A DNA stretch of 64,000 nucleotides from Phylloscopus collybita (GCA_027886175.1 JAJNNQ010000004.1:310001-374000), one strand, 5' to 3'. Positions 25,094-37,994 are shown, numbered from the stretch's first letter. Made by a program: numbers and translations. Notes: generated by a model not told the origin, from the letters alone.

Positions 25094-25131
25094 TACTTAT
25101 GTAGGCGTACATAAGTACGCCTACATAAGTA
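25094..25131. repeat. Perfect hairpin, 17-bp arms and 4-nt loop
   Basis: The left arm TACTTATGTAGGCGTAC (25094-25110) is followed by the loop ATAA and then by its exact reverse complement (25115-25131). The absence of any mismatch suggests a recent origin or strong constraint. It lies within a meaningless 87-codon frame. Confidence 0.95.
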
Positions 25132-25340
25132 GGAGAAAGTTGTCTTTGTGGATTTGCAGTGAAGTAGCTGATCAGGCCAGCATGTGTTTGAACGATTTAG
25201 AATGTAGAGCTGTCTCAGAGATCTCTTTCCAATGCAAGATCCTAAAAGTATAAAAAGAAATAGACGTAACTGCTGTAAATAACTTCAAATCAGTATCTGT
25301 TTTATGTAAACTGAATATAACATATTCAGTTAATATAAGT

Positions 25341-25385
25341 TTTTTTGGTGTGGTGGTGGTGTTGTTGTTGTGTTTGTTTGGTTTC
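25341..25385. repeat. T/G-rich tract with GGT and GTT units
   Basis: GTGGTGGTGGTGTTGTTGTTG followed by TTTG units. It is simple low-complexity DNA. Confidence 0.85.
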
Positions 25386-28300
25386 TTTTCCCAAAAAGGA
25401 CTTCAGGAGAAGTCCAAAAAGTGTCAGGTTTTTAAGTTGTGAACAAATTGCAGGCAACTACAAGAAGGAAAGTTCCTGAGAGAAGACAAAGAAAGACAGT
25501 GGCTGATGTACACAGGTCCAAAACAGCAGAGGAAGGAAGAATATGGTCCTGTACACGGCAGTTGTGAGAGTAGTTGCAGAAAGGAGTGTTGGCTTATTTG
25601 GATGACAGATGAAGCAACATCACCATTCAAGAAGATACTGTACAGCACGGAACTAAACTTTTAGAAAGATAACTCTGCCTTTTGAATTGCTACAAAACTG
25701 AACTAGCATCATGTTTCTGCAGCATCTTTATGAAGCTAAAGTTTCTTCTTTCAACTGCTGTTACTGAAGGAAAACTTGTGTTTACCAGAGTTTCCTGGTT
25801 TTGATGAATGGAACTGCAGCTTGCTTTCCTGTTAACTAGAAGGGGGATTTCAGCATTGCTATCTCCTATGAGACATTCTTCTATGGAGGACTAATTTGAT
25901 CACTCTCTTTTTCGTTGTCTAGCTGCCAAATGCCCCCAGAAGTTAACAGAGTACGTAAATACTCTCCTATACCATTTTCCTACATACAAGACTTGCAATT
26001 GCTGGAGTATTTTTTTGGCAGAGGGATTGTTCATGTATGAAAAAGAAGGGAAGCAGTCACTAGTTCTTTCCATTAAGAACTGCTTGTCTACACTAACACA
26101 AGGAACCTTAAACAAATTAATGGATTTCCCCCCAATAGGCCATGAACAGAATTACTTCAGACAATTTGACTAGGAAAATGGGCAGAAAGATGTTTAAGAT
26201 TTTTTTTTTAGGTGTAGGTTTGCTATTCCTATGTAGAGAAAACCATAATGGAGTATATTTTCTGAGATGCTGTGGTAGTTCTTGACCCCATCCAATATTT
26301 GGAACTAGGGAGTTTTGCACTTTTTTCCCTCTTCCTAGGTCTCTAATAGTGAAGCTATAGAGAACATCCCGATTTCAGTCCTTCCCCTTGCATGCAACAA
26401 TTAGCTGTAGTCTATACAGTCTGTATTGAAGACTATAAAAGGTTATAGTTATAAAATACAATTTTACAGAACCTCTAAACAAATAACGACTTAATGGAAA
26501 TCCTGCCTTCTGCCACAGAAGAGCAAAATCTCTGATACACCTAAAAAAGGTTTAATGAATATAGTTAGACAGATTGGTCACTTAAAGTGTTCACAGACTG
26601 TAGTTAAATAGTTTGATTATTTGACATTATTATTTATGACATGAGTAAGTGCACTTCAAATGGTTTGAAAGAAATCCAGCAAAAAAATGAAGACTTGTTT
26701 ATTTCTTGATGTTTTGCCACATTGAACAGGCATGCAATTTACAAAAATCCCTCCAGATGGCTCTTGGAGCAGGTTGGACCAATTTGTTGTCAAGACTGTG
26801 TGAAGTGCTGCCTGATGGTGATGAGAACAACTCAGATCAAGTGACCTAAGCTGTGTTCAAGTACTGAAGTAAATGCATTGCAGAGCTTGCAATGTAGCTT
26901 AGTGTTGCAAAAGGACATGAAGGTAAAGAGTCTCTATCAGTAGTTAACCAGTGCTTCAGATACTGTGGTGCCTTTGGTCTGATCCAATAAAGAAAACAGC
27001 CAGTTTACCATTATTGGAAACCAGTGGTTTTCAAAGATCTTTCTGTGGCCAGAACATCCCCATATTTTTTAGCAAAACTTGTATTAATCTCCATGCAGCT
27101 GTAAAGCAGCAAGTAATTTGTTTGGAAAGTTGTATTCTTCCTTCTTGATTTTTGCCATGTTTTGGTAGTATTTCTTTTTGGGCTTTTCCTGAAATATTTT
27201 GGGGATAAGTGATTTTTCCTTGGGCAGAGTTCATTTTAATCTGCTGAAGTGTTTTGGAATTGAAAATGGATCAGTGGAGCATAAAAGAATAATATAATGA
27301 TAATAGCAATCTGGGGAAAGGATTTAACAAGATAAGAAGTAGCAGGTTTTATTTTGTTATTTCTAAATGGTTGCATTAAGAACTTGCTCTGTAGAGAGAA
27401 TGCCCAAGTAAGCCCTAACAAAAATGTCTGCCCATGTGCATTCCTGCTGGTGTAAGTCCTCTGACAGCTACCATGTGCAAATTTGCACAGCTTGTAATTA
27501 TCTGTGCAGCTGGAGTAGCCTTGTGCTGGTCTGAGTCTTGATCTTGGAATGTTCCTTTCACGTTTATGAATAATGTGATCATGAGCATGTTTGCCTTGGC
27601 AAAGTATTCCTTCTGCTATGGGAATACATTACACTAACAAAACAAACTACTGTTGTAAGAATTGAGGTGTTTTTGGTAAAGAGAGAATATCCATTAAGGA
27701 TTTACAAAGATACTGTAAATCTGTGCACCTTTTAAACAAGTTGTGATGAAAGAGGTTCTTAAAAATATTTATTTGGGAATGCAAAAGTGTTGGCAATTTT
27801 TAACTGACCCTTGCTGTTCTAATTTTTCTCTAAATCTGACATGTTGAGGCACTGCTTCAGCAAATTTCAAACCAATCTCAGTTTAGGTTTCATCTGACAG
27901 ATAGTCACATTAATACCATAAAAGCCTGAATATCTCATCATGGAACCTAGTGGGGCTGCAGATATTGCACACATGAGACACCTTGTACTTACTTTTCTCT
28001 GCTGGACATTTACTTACTGAATATGGACAGCAGTAATACCTGCAACAAGAAGGCAGCTCGTTTGAAAAATTAATACAGCATTGAGTGGCAGAGGAGGGGT
28101 GGAAATACAATTGCCTTCTTCGGTCTTTTCCTCCTCTACAAGTAGCACGCAGGGCACTCAGTATAGCCCTGCTCCCTTGCAGTCATCTATTTGTCCTGTT
28201 TTCTCTACTATTCCACTTGACCCTTCTGGACTGTTTACAGGCTTCTCAGCAATGTCAATGTGAATCTGGCCAAGCCAAGAATGAAGACCAAACAATAGAA

Positions 28301-31300
28301 AAGCGATAACTCGCTGGGCTTCCCACTTTTGATGCTGCGGAGGAGGACGTGAATGGCAGCTTTTGCTTCTGAGAGAGACTATGGTCTCATCCACCTTTAT
28401 CCTTCTTATGAATGTAGAGGTGGCAGCAACAGCTCTACCCAAGCCCTCTGTATTTAGCTATGCAGATAGGAGGCAGAGAATGACTTTAGGTGCAGCATAG
28501 GTTGTGTGGTTGTACAAAGATCCAGGTGACTGGAATAGGCAAAGAAGTAGCTATTACAGAGGTGCATTGAAGGCAGTCTGTAAGTTTTAATTTGCCTGTG
28601 TCTAAGTGGATTTTGAAGCTCTATTGCAGCTTACCAAATACGAAAACAGGCTCCTTCAAAATACAACTACTCTGAATTGAGTAGTGCTTTTAGGACTTTT
28701 GAAAGTGAATATAACATTGTTGATGTACTGCATAATAAAAGAATAACATAGCTAGGTTGGCTGGATTGTAAATTATGCCAGAAACTTCAGCTCTGCAGCA
28801 GCAGACATCTGTATTTTGGTAGAGTTGGCAAAGAACCACAACAAAGCAGATTTTGATGTGGGGCATGTAAATTCCCTATTTTGACCATATGCTGGAGTAT
28901 CATAAATATTAAATGACAGTATTCAGTAATCTATTTTATGGAAGGTGGGTTTACTTATGAATAATGAGCAGGAACTTAGTCTCAAAAACATCCTCTCCAT
29001 CAGCCAAAAATGGTTGCTTATGATGTTATTTTTCATTCATAGGGTGGGTGTATTAAAGTGTTGGGAAAAGATTAAATACTTCTTTATATGAGGATCTGCA
29101 TACTTCCTTATTTCTCTCTAGATACCACTGAAAAATTAACATTTGATAGAAAACCACAGTAAGACATTGCTAAGGCCATCCTTGAAATTAAAAGCTGTCA
29201 AGGATTTCTAACTCATACGTTGCCACTGCATGTGCGTGGTCACTCTAGGAAATCCACATTACATTCAAAATAATTTTCCTGAGTGAGAACATTTGTATTC
29301 AGTTCTTGAGCTCTTAAACATGATGATGTGAAGCTTTGAGAGTCACAGTTACATTAAGGCCATGTTTTATTACTTAAACACAGAAGTGAATATAACTGTA
29401 ATTGACTGACTCTATTTAAGTACATAAAGGAGAGAAAAAGACAGCCATGTCTGTCATTATAGGATTGGGGTTTTTTTCCATTTTGGCCTTCTTTTTTGCA
29501 TTTCATCCTGTCCTGAGTCCTGCTATTTTTCAGCATTTTTGGATCTTAACTGTTTCTATTCTACCTAACTGGAGTGTTTTCTGGGTATCTGGTATTAGAA
29601 TATTCTTTGATTATCCTCTCACACCTTTCTTAAATAGTGTGCTTGAATCAAGTTCACATGGAGATGTTTGCAGAACCCTTTTAAGATGTTGATATGTATA
29701 TGCTGGTGGTTCTGAATATCTTTATATATATTTGTGAGTGTTTGTGTGGCTTTTGCCACTATGTGGAGCCAAAAATTTGAGCCATTGTTGGAATTTCAGA
29801 TAAACTTCTTTGGCTGCAGTGCATAAGGGTGCAGCTCTGAGCAGGTTAGTTACAGGTGCCAGATCTCCCTGTCCTCCTCTGCCCAGCTCCAGCAGAGAGA
29901 CAGATGAATGAGCCATGAGTCAGCTCTGGAAGTGCTGCATGCACAGTGCAGCATGTCACAGGCTTTGCTCCAGTTGCTACGACTATGTGGAGCACCAGGC
30001 TAGTGTGCTCGGAGGCTGAGGTGTGACCTGTTGGGGCACAGATGGAGCTGCCAGCTGAAGCTGCTGAACTTGCACGCCCACCAAACATCCATCCTGTGCT
30101 CTTACATCATCTGCTTCACATTCAGTTTGTGAACTGAACCATCCTGCACCAGTTTCACAGCTGGATATCCAAAACAGATGGAGAACACTGCAGTCTTGTT
30201 TTCTCATTTTACTTTAAATAGCATGTACTATTAGCACCTTGGGGAGTACTAGATAGAGACATCAACATTTTCTGAGGATGTTTCTCAGGACTTGCCCTTG
30301 GCTTCTTCCTATGATTCTTATCTACTTTAAGATGCTGAGGCACTGATTGCATACTTGCAGCATGATTGCTTCAGGTCCTGACATCCTTTTGAGAAATGAG
30401 AGAATACATCTGCTTTCTGAATAAGTATTTTACTATTAGAGGTGAAACAAAGGCTTTCTTTGTTGCTCAAATTCTGCTGTCCAATGAGAAGTTCATTTCA
30501 AGCAACATTGTTTCATCTGAAATCTCCGTATTTTGTTATAGAATGCATATCAAGGAAATTATACTGTTTTCAGAAGTATTGAGAATACAATTTGAAGGAA
30601 TCACAGAAATTTTAACCAGGATGCTCCAAACCTTAATACTTACTCTTTGTAAGGTCCTCTTCATTTAATGAGTAGGATTTCTACCCTGTAGAGTTATTCA
30701 AACAATAAAGTATTTGGATCTGAGCGTCTAATGTTTTCAGTCATTGTGATTTAAAGGGTTACATACACTATGAGAGCTCTCAAGCTAGAGATAGTGTTTG
30801 TTCCAATTTCTATTCCCTAGGATTTAATGGTGGTGATGTGTATGATGCAAGAAACAGCAACAAAATTTTTTGGTGTATAGCTTATTGCTTTTGCATTTTC
30901 TTGCCATTTGGGCAGGACATGTCATACCTTAAATGTGCTTTATTTTAGTTAATGCACCATGAAAAATTTTGTTATTCCTTCCAGATTACGATTTAGGTAA
31001 AATATAGTTAAGAATGTAGATAAAATTAGTTGTTAAAATTTATAAAATGTCCCTATTCCTAATATAAGTTTTTATATGATAACAGATGAAAAAACATGAA
31101 TGGGAATGTTTTCAGAATTCACAAACAGGGCTAATCTGGCTGTATATTAGAATCTCAGAATCATAGAAATTTGGATTGGAAGGGCCCTTAAAAATCATCT
31201 AATTCCAATGCTCAAAACACCATCCTACTTGACTTTGAACACTTTCAAAAATGTTCAAGAATTCTTGAACACTTTCAAGAATTTTGAAAAATGTTTCAAA

Positions 31301-31369
31301 ACATTTCTCAGCAACCTGTTCCAGTGTCTTACCAACATCATAGTAAATAATTTCTTCATAATACCTAAT

Positions 31370-31606
31370 CTAAAACCCATCCTCTGTCAGTTTAAAGCCA
31401 TTCCACCTTGTCCTGTAATTACATGCAACTGTAGAAAGCTTCTCTCCAGCTCTTTTGTAGGCCTCCTGTAAAATCTTCAAGGCTGCTGTAAGATCTTCCC
31501 AGAGCCTTCTCTTCCTCAGGCTGAACAACTCGAAGTGTCTCAGCCTGTCTTCATAGGAGAGGTTCTCCAGCCCTCTGATCATCTTTGTGGCCTCCTGTGG
31601 ACTCAC
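31370..31606 (-). pseudogene. CR1 ORF2 C-terminal fragment
   Basis: A 78-codon open piece reads IRGLENLSYEDRLRHFELF followed by SLRKRRLWEDL and then RTRWNGFKL. These are characteristic of the region downstream of the reverse-transcriptase core in avian CR1 ORF2 proteins. It is a broken remnant of a retrotransposon protein, not a host gene. It continues the reading order of the fragments to its right. Confidence 0.85.
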
Positions 31607-31876
31607 TCCAACATGTTCGCATCTTTCTTGTGCTGAGCCCCCAGAGCTGGATGCAGTTGTCCAAATGGGGTCTCATGAAAGGAGGATAGAGGGAGAATCA
31701 CCTCCTCTGGCCTGGTGGTCATATTTCTTTTGATTCCTCAATAGCCCCAAGTCCTTCTCCTCTGGGCTGCTCTCAATTCATTCTCCACCCAGACTGTATT
31801 TTTGTTTGGAATTGCCCTGACCAGGGTACAGGACCTTGCACTTGGCCTTGTTGAACTTCATGACATTCACACAACC

Positions 31877-32095
31877 CTATCTTTCCAGCCTGTCCACGTC
31901 CCTCTGGATGGCATACCTTCCCTCCATCATGTTGGCTACCCTACACAGCCTGATGTCATCAGCAAACTTGCTGAGGATGTTCTTGATCCTACTGTCGATA
32001 TCCCTGTTAAACAGTGCTGGTCTCAGTGCCAAGCCCTGGGGACACCACTCACCACTGCTTCCCACTTGCACATGGAACTCTTTGTGCTTGACCAT
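31877..32095 (-). pseudogene. CR1 reverse-transcriptase fragment
   Basis: A 72-codon open piece contains FNRDIDSRIKNILSKFADDI followed by RLCRVAN and then IQRDVDRLE. FADD is the reverse-transcriptase motif holding the catalytic Asp pair, and the flanking residues are typical of CR1. The upstream half of the catalytic domain lies to the right, in other frames and with stops. Confidence 0.9.
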
Positions 32096-32667
32096 CCAAC
32101 CAATTCCTTACTTACCAAATGGTCAATCTCTCAAATCTATGTCTTTCCATTTTAGAGACAAAGATGTTGTGTGGAGCAATGTCAAATGCTTTGCAAAAGT
32201 CAGTCACTCTTCCCTTGTCCACCAGTGCTGTAACCCTGTCATAGGAAACCACCAAATTTGTCAGGCACAATTTGTCCTTACTGAAGCTATGTTAACTGTC
32301 ACTCCTTATTTTCCATATGCCTTTGCGTAGTTCCCGGGAGGAGCTGCACCTTGATCTTGCTGGGCACAGAAGTGAGCCTGGCTGGCCTGTAGTTACCTTG
32401 ACCTTTTTGTTCCCTTTTTAAAAATGGGGGTTTATGTTTCTCCTTTTCCAGTCTGTGATAGCCTCACCAGACTGTCAGTACTTCACAAATGTGATGGATG
32501 GTGGCTTAGCCATTTCCTCTGGCGGTTCTGTCAGGATCCATGAATGCTTCTTATCAAGTCCCATGGATTTATGCACCTTCAGACCTCGTAGATGAGGTCT
32601 TGAGTCAGATCTTCTCTCTTCATTTTCCCAGTCCCACCTTTGCCTTCTGCAGCTTGGTGTGGCCAGA

Positions 32668-33316
32668 TGTGAGGACCAGGCACATGTTTTGTCTCAGACA
32701 TTCTGACTGTTGTGAAAGAAAAGTTGTGATTGGAAGAAACATCCTGTGTAGGTGGGACAGCCCTGTTCTAAGCCAACTTCCCTTTCCAGCTAGAGATGCC
32801 CATCTAACTCATCTCCTAGAGGTCTGGATGCTCATGGCTGAATGAACTGGCACAAAAAATTTAATTTGCGTAAGAGGCACACACCAGGCTAAATATGAAA
32901 ATTTCGTCCTGCCTGTAGCCCTTTTTCTCTTTGTCTTGCTATCCCATATCCAGACTGTCCATGCAGCAGGATCAATGTGGATCTACAGACTGGTGAATTT
33001 CTTTCTTCTCTTTCTCTCTTTTATGTCCTTATTTCTCTCCTACCATGCTTTGTCTGGGCAAAGTGCACCTATCATATTCTGCCACTTATTCTGTATTGGA
33101 GTTTGTTGCAGGAATTGGAAGCTTGTGGAAGTGTTTTGTAAAATTTAAGTCTTTTTTAACCAACACTTTTGAGACTAAATAGTGGACTACTTGGCAGAGT
33201 TAAGATGACTACATAATAAAAGCATAAGAGTTCTCTATCACATGGACTGGTGTTTTTAAACAGCCTGATGAGAATTTATAACAAACATCACCTTACCTAC
33301 TGATGGGTCATGACAT
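32668..33316. other. Non-CR1 DNA interrupting the CR1 body
   Basis: CR1 similarity stops just after GGTGTGGCC (about 32666) and resumes at GGAGTACTCACCTCAGTAGA (about 33318), where the consensus would continue almost directly. The intervening 650 bp resembles neither CR1 nor the LTRs in this window. It has no long open frame beyond 101 codons and no obvious terminal inverted repeat. It is probably an insertion, although a rearrangement during decay is also possible. I could not define a target duplication. Confidence 0.5.
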
Positions 33317-33442
33317 GGAGTACTCACCTCAGTAGAGACTGAGGAAAAAGTCTTTGAGTACTGCAGTCTTATCTAAATCCTGGATAACCAGTTGTCCCAT
33401 TTTCCTCTAGAGAGGTCCACATTTCCCCTGGTCTTCCTTCTA

Positions 33443-33670
33443 TCATGGATATATCTGTAGAATCTTTTCTTCTTGCCTTTGATATCTGTGGCCAGATTTA
33501 AATTGATCCCTGGCTCCACAGACAATCTCTCTGTGTTCCTCCCAAGCTACCCGTCCTTGCTTCCACCCTCTGTGTCCTTCCTTTTTGTGTTTGAGATTCT
33601 CCAGGATCTTCTTGTTCACCTGTCCAGGCCTCCCAGCAGTTTTGCCTGGCTTTTTATTTTTAGGATGCAT
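33443..33670 (-). pseudogene. CR1 ORF2 linker fragment
   Basis: A 75-codon piece includes [20 protein letters not shown] followed by EHREIV. It matches the conserved segment between endonuclease and reverse transcriptase in CR1 ORF2, where the family typically has KHKREVHRRWKQGRVTWEE. It is non-functional. Confidence 0.85.
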
Positions 33671-33691
33671 GGAGGAGGTGGTCCTTGAATA

Positions 33692-33964
33692 TCAACCAGC
33701 TTTCTTAGGCCCGTCTTCTCTACAGAAAAGAATTATCCCATGGTAGCCTATCATGCAGATCATGAAAGGGCCAATATCTGTTTTACTGAGATCAAGGGTA
33801 GTGAGCTTGCTGTGTGCTCTCCTTGCTGCTCTGAGCATCTTGAACTCCACAGGTAAATGGTCGCTGCAGCCAAGGCTGCATTTGGGCTTCACATACCTTA
33901 CCAACCCCTCCTTGTTGATGAGAACAAGGTCCAGCATAGCATCTCTCCTTGTTGGCTCTATCAC
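33692..33964 (-). pseudogene. CR1 endonuclease C-terminal fragment
   Basis: A 90-codon piece includes EPTRRDAMLDLVLINKEGLV, then GCSDHLPVEFKML, then RAARRAHSKLTTLD. The SDH motif is the C-terminal catalytic signature of the APE-type endonuclease of non-LTR retrotransposons. The N-terminal catalytic residues are missing because the element is truncated just upstream. Confidence 0.92.
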
Positions 33965-34160
33965 TTGGACGTGGAAATTATCATCAGTGCATTCCAGGGA
34001 CTTCCTGGTTGACTTAAGCCCTGCTGTATTTTCCCTTCAGCAGATATTGGGGTGTTAGAAGTTTCCCATGAAAACCAGGGGTCTTGTCAATGTCTGGCTG
34101 CTCTTATGTATCTATAGAGGTTCTCCTGTACTTGTTCTTCCTGCACAATTCTCTGTAATC

Positions 34161-36347
34161 GGAAGCTGTTTGGCAATTTGTGCTAGGCAAGTCAGTTAGC
34201 AGCTGCCTTCAAAGATGTAAAAGAGAATACAAAAATAACCAACCATGTCCTCCTCCAACACTGCTTTAGACAGGAGTTGTGATCTGCAAAGTGAGTATCT
34301 AAGGTAACAGAGTCCTTCAGGACTGCAGATAAAAGCTGTGATAGCACTTTGAGATCGCAGTTACTATCTCAATGTCTAGGGAGAGTCCTAGACATTTTTG
34401 GGGGATAGGTGTTAAGTTCCTGGTATGGATCAGCTGTTGCATAAACAGATGTTTTGAATTGTGATTATTATTTGGTGTATTATGAATATGGCATAAGAAG
34501 ATTTTGTGTGTAATGTAATTGTTGGTGTGAGGTAGGCTTAGGAAAGCAATGAATGTGAGAAGAAATTAAATAATTCCTTGCTTACGCACAGTCTAGAGAA
34601 GTGGGAATAGATTTACATTTAAACTGTACCCTAAATGTCAGGTGTGGGAGTAGGTTTTGCAGAACTTTCTCCTAGTGTATTAAGTAGAGATTTGAAGTTC
34701 ATGCCTAAAACGAATTATGGCTTCATCGTGGGATTCAGAAATATGTTAGAGGTAAAGTAAAGGTGGAAATTGCTTTTGGCACTTGAGCTGAATTTGTGTA
34801 AAGATCAATTTATTGTGAAGAGCTGTGCTCTACTGGGATGTTGGTTGTCTTGAATATTTTGTTTCTCCAAAATATCTTTATTTTATCTGCTCTGTCTCAA
34901 CAAGATTTTTCCAGTAAATAATTGTGTAGATATATATATATTCAAGTTAATCTTAACAGCAGAAAAGCCTAGTCCTTCACTGTTTTCCTAACCAGACTGA
35001 GTGCTGGTAATGAGTCAAGTACAAAAGTACAATACTTCATTTTTATTTTATAAAATGTAGATTGCTCCGGAAAAATACTCCAAATATGGCTTCTAAATTT
35101 AGTATTTTTTTTCTGTAATGAAACATGCTAGAGATGCAGAGAGATATCCAAGTTAAGATGTCATAGGAAGCCTTCTACCAACTTAGGCACTATCCTGTGA
35201 ATGTTCACATGCTGTGTAATTTTATGCACATAGGATTGCTTCTGGAGTGAAAAACTTAGGACAGTGAAGAACCTCTTAAACTATGATCACTTAGGAAAAT
35301 TATGCCTACAGCATAACTTGAAATGGGTGTCATCTATAATTCATGAAGGGTCACTCAGAAATATACTATAATTCAGAAACAGAAAAATAGAGGAAAAAAA
35401 TGCTAGATCTGGCTGTTGTCTGCTAGAAAAGTCCATGTCCTTTTTTTGCCTGTCTCATATCAACATGAACTGCCTTTAATTCCTCAAGTCTGCATGGCCC
35501 TAGAAACATCTCTGCATCTTACCTAACATTGGCAAGAAATTATTTTCTGAGCTTCTTAATATTTCCTCTCAACTGGAGAACCAAGAGCTCTCTTTTCACG
35601 CTTTCAGAACAATTCAGAGATACAAAAGTGCATCCTGTCTCTGTCATGCTGACCACCAACCCTTACCAAATACTCTTTCCGATTTAGTCTTTCTGTGGTT
35701 TTTAGCCCTTTACTGAATTAGGCATAAAACTATAAGGAAGGTCTCAAGTAGAATCTAATTATTAGTAAGGAAAAGTTGACCATAATTTTGCAAAAATGTT
35801 GAAAAATGTGCACTTGATTTTTTTTAAAGTTTTAGAACTAATTATCATCTCTGTATCCTCTCATTATTCTGTAAAAGGATTTTGCTTTTGAAAGGGAAAG
35901 GGCTTAGCTTTTAGAGAGAAGAATGTGTAAAAAGCCCTGCTTAGATAGGGCAGCCTTTTAGATACACTTTCATATATATTTTCAATAATAAAAGTGACAT
36001 AAGGAAGGCAGATAATCAGGATCCATTGTGCAACGTGAAAGAAAATATTTGTTCACTGTGAAAATAACTTGAAATATTGAACTGGATAAAAAGAGTGTAT
36101 TTTCATATTTGTTTACTGTGTCACCTTAAAGCTAGACTTAGAAAAATAGAGAAGTTCTGGTCTAGCAGAACCTTTGCTGCTTGAGGGTTTCCAGCCTGAT
36201 GCTGTTTTGTCTTAGGGGCTGGTAATGCAGAATCTATCCTGCCACTTTCTTTCTCTTCAGCTCTCTACCTTTTTCCCTGTCACCTGGTTGAGTGTGCTGT
36301 GAGTCCTATCCTTTATAGAGGAAAGAAGTTTAGAACAGAGTAAAAGG
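34161..36347. other. Unclassified AT-rich DNA, no gene seen
   Basis: No exon, transposon or strong low-complexity tract was recognised. Open frames are all short. Confidence 0.5.
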
Positions 36348-37900
36348 CAGAGTCACTGGGGTTGGAAGTGCCTTGATTGTCATTGTCTATGACAATCCTC
36401 CAGCATGAGGAAAAGGTCAATTGAGGCAGGTTGCCCCAGCCATCTCTAGCTGAGTATGGGATATCATCAAGGATGGAGATTCCATGTTATTTCTGGGAAA
36501 CCTCTGACAGTGTTTGACACCCCTATAATAAAAAAGGGGGGGTTGTTACACCTATGGGGAATTTCCTGTGTTTTGGATTGTTCTCATTGCTTCTCATGCT
36601 GTCACAGGACGCTGCTTAGAAGATTTTGGCTTTATCATCCTTATACCCTTCTATCAAGTATTTTTACAAATGCACAAGATCTTTCTGAGCTTTGTCTTCA
36701 CCATGCTATAGAAGACCCAGCTCCTTCAGCCTCACCTTCTGTGAAAGATACTCCAGTCTTTTGAGTTTTTTGTGGTCCTGTAGTGGACTTCCTCTAGTAT
36801 TTCCATATGTCTTGTACTAGAGTGCCCACATCTGCACCCAGAACTACAGAAATATCTTACCAATTCTGGAAAAGAGGAGGAACAGTTTGCTTAACCTGCT
36901 GTCAAAGCTTTTCCTAGTGCAGCCCAGGAAATTGCTGCTCATCTTTGCCATACAGATGCACTGCATTGCTCATTTTCAGCTTGTTCTGTAGGACTGAGAT
37001 CCTTCTTCACAAAGCTGCTTTCCAGCTGGCCAGCCTCCAGCATATACTGTGTCTACAGTAATTTGTGCTCAGGGACAGGACCTTAAAGTTCCCTTTGCTG
37101 CATTTCATGAGGTTTCTGTTTACCCTTTTGATCAGCTTGTAAATTCCCTCTGGATGGATGCACACATCAGATATATTAATTATTTCTTGTAGTTTTCTTT
37201 CACCTGAGAACTCTCTGAGAGTACATTCAGTTATGTCATTAAGGATGATTTTAAGCAGTGTTGGTCCCAGTATCAGTGCCTGAAGTACACTGTGGACAGC
37301 TGGCCTTCAGCTGTTTTCTGTGACACTTAGCACAACCCTCTGAGCCTGTCAGGTCTGTCAGTTTTTTCAGTCCACTTTATTTGCCACTTTCTTAGTCTGT
37401 GTTTCACCACTTTGTCTGGGAAGGTGTGATGTGAGACAGTATGGAACGCTCTGTTATAGTTAAGATAAACCAACCTCTCTCATTCTCTGCTCTCTCCATG
37501 AAGAAGGCTGCTCATCTCATCATAGAAGGCTATAAGGTTGTTCAGGAATGATTCACCTTCATAAATACGTGCTGACTACTCCAAATAATCTTGTCCTTTA
37601 TATGTTTGGATTGTCTGGTCCATCATCTTACCAGGAGAAACAGTGAAGCTGATCAGTATGTATTTCTCCAGATCCTTCTTCTTCCTCTTCTTGTAAATAG
37701 GAATGATAATAGATTTATTTCTTTCAGTGCTTAGGAACACCCTCTCTAATTGCTGTGATGACTGGGACAGTGGCATTGTCCAATTCCCTCAGCACCACTT
37801 GATGCATCCTATCAGTTTCCATGGACTTGTGTATGTCAGGGTTGTTGAAATGTTCCCTGTCCTAGTCATCCTCTAAAAGCTGTAAATTTCCTTGTGCTGC
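36348..37900 (-). mobile_element. Diverged CR1 LINE copy
   Basis: The left part (36348-36780) is a decayed CR1 3' UTR and C-terminal region in reverse orientation. The stretch 37080-37620 follows the reverse-transcriptase region, for example the complement of the 'FNxIxND' block near TTAAGCAGTGTTGGTCCCAG. Position 37740-37850 matches the segment before the catalytic core (GATGCATCCTATCAGTTTCC). It has many indels and no open frame above about 100 codons, so it is older than the copy at 31150. The right end is vague and could extend to about 37980. Confidence 0.85.
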
Positions 37901-37989
37901 ACCTTACTGCTGGTGTTCCCACAACCTTCAGACTGCCAGATTTCCACAAGGTAGTAAACCAGCTCATTCCAGCACTAGGAAAATTTTGT

Positions 37990-37994
37990 CTGGG
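37990..37994. repeat. Target-site duplication, left copy (CTGGG)
   Basis: CTGGG here is repeated exactly at 38723-38727, directly outside the TG...CA ends of the solo LTR. Confidence 0.85.

Larger units (their letters stand above)
21380..31149. other. Unclassified AT-rich DNA, no gene seen
   Basis: Nearly 10 kb without a recognised exon or transposon. It contains two hairpin-forming inverted repeats, listed separately. The block at 29830-30130 is somewhat GC-richer and free of low complexity, and I could not classify it. At 27975-28045 on the minus strand a short Cys-rich frame lies between acceptor-like and donor-like signals, but I do not regard it as a supported exon. Confidence 0.45.
31150..34160 (-). 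mobile_element. Long CR1 LINE copy carrying endonuclease and reverse-transcriptase remnants
   Basis: This is the longest CR1 in the window. The 3' end is at the left (complement of CTATGATTCTGAGATTCT). The body runs leftward from an endonuclease fragment (34160-33690) through the linker (33670-33330) and reverse transcriptase (32680-31850) to the C-terminal region and 3' UTR (31620-31150). Four separate open pieces still read as CR1 ORF2 protein and are listed below as pseudogene fragments. Stops and indels separate them, and about 650 bp of foreign DNA splits the body at 32668-33316. It is 5'-truncated near 34160, inside the endonuclease domain, so ORF1 and the promoter are missing. A small local duplication of GAACACTTTCAA(G/A)AAT lies at about 31235-31290. 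Confidence 0.92.

Noticed and set aside
27910..28110. Cys-rich minus-strand frame between CTTCTTGTTGCAG and AAAAGTAAGTAC
   Set aside because: The splice signals are fair, but the implied exon is only about 47 bp and the peptide matches no family I know. No partner exons were seen.
31836..32330. 164-codon plus-strand frame
   Set aside because: It is antisense to the CR1 reverse-transcriptase region.
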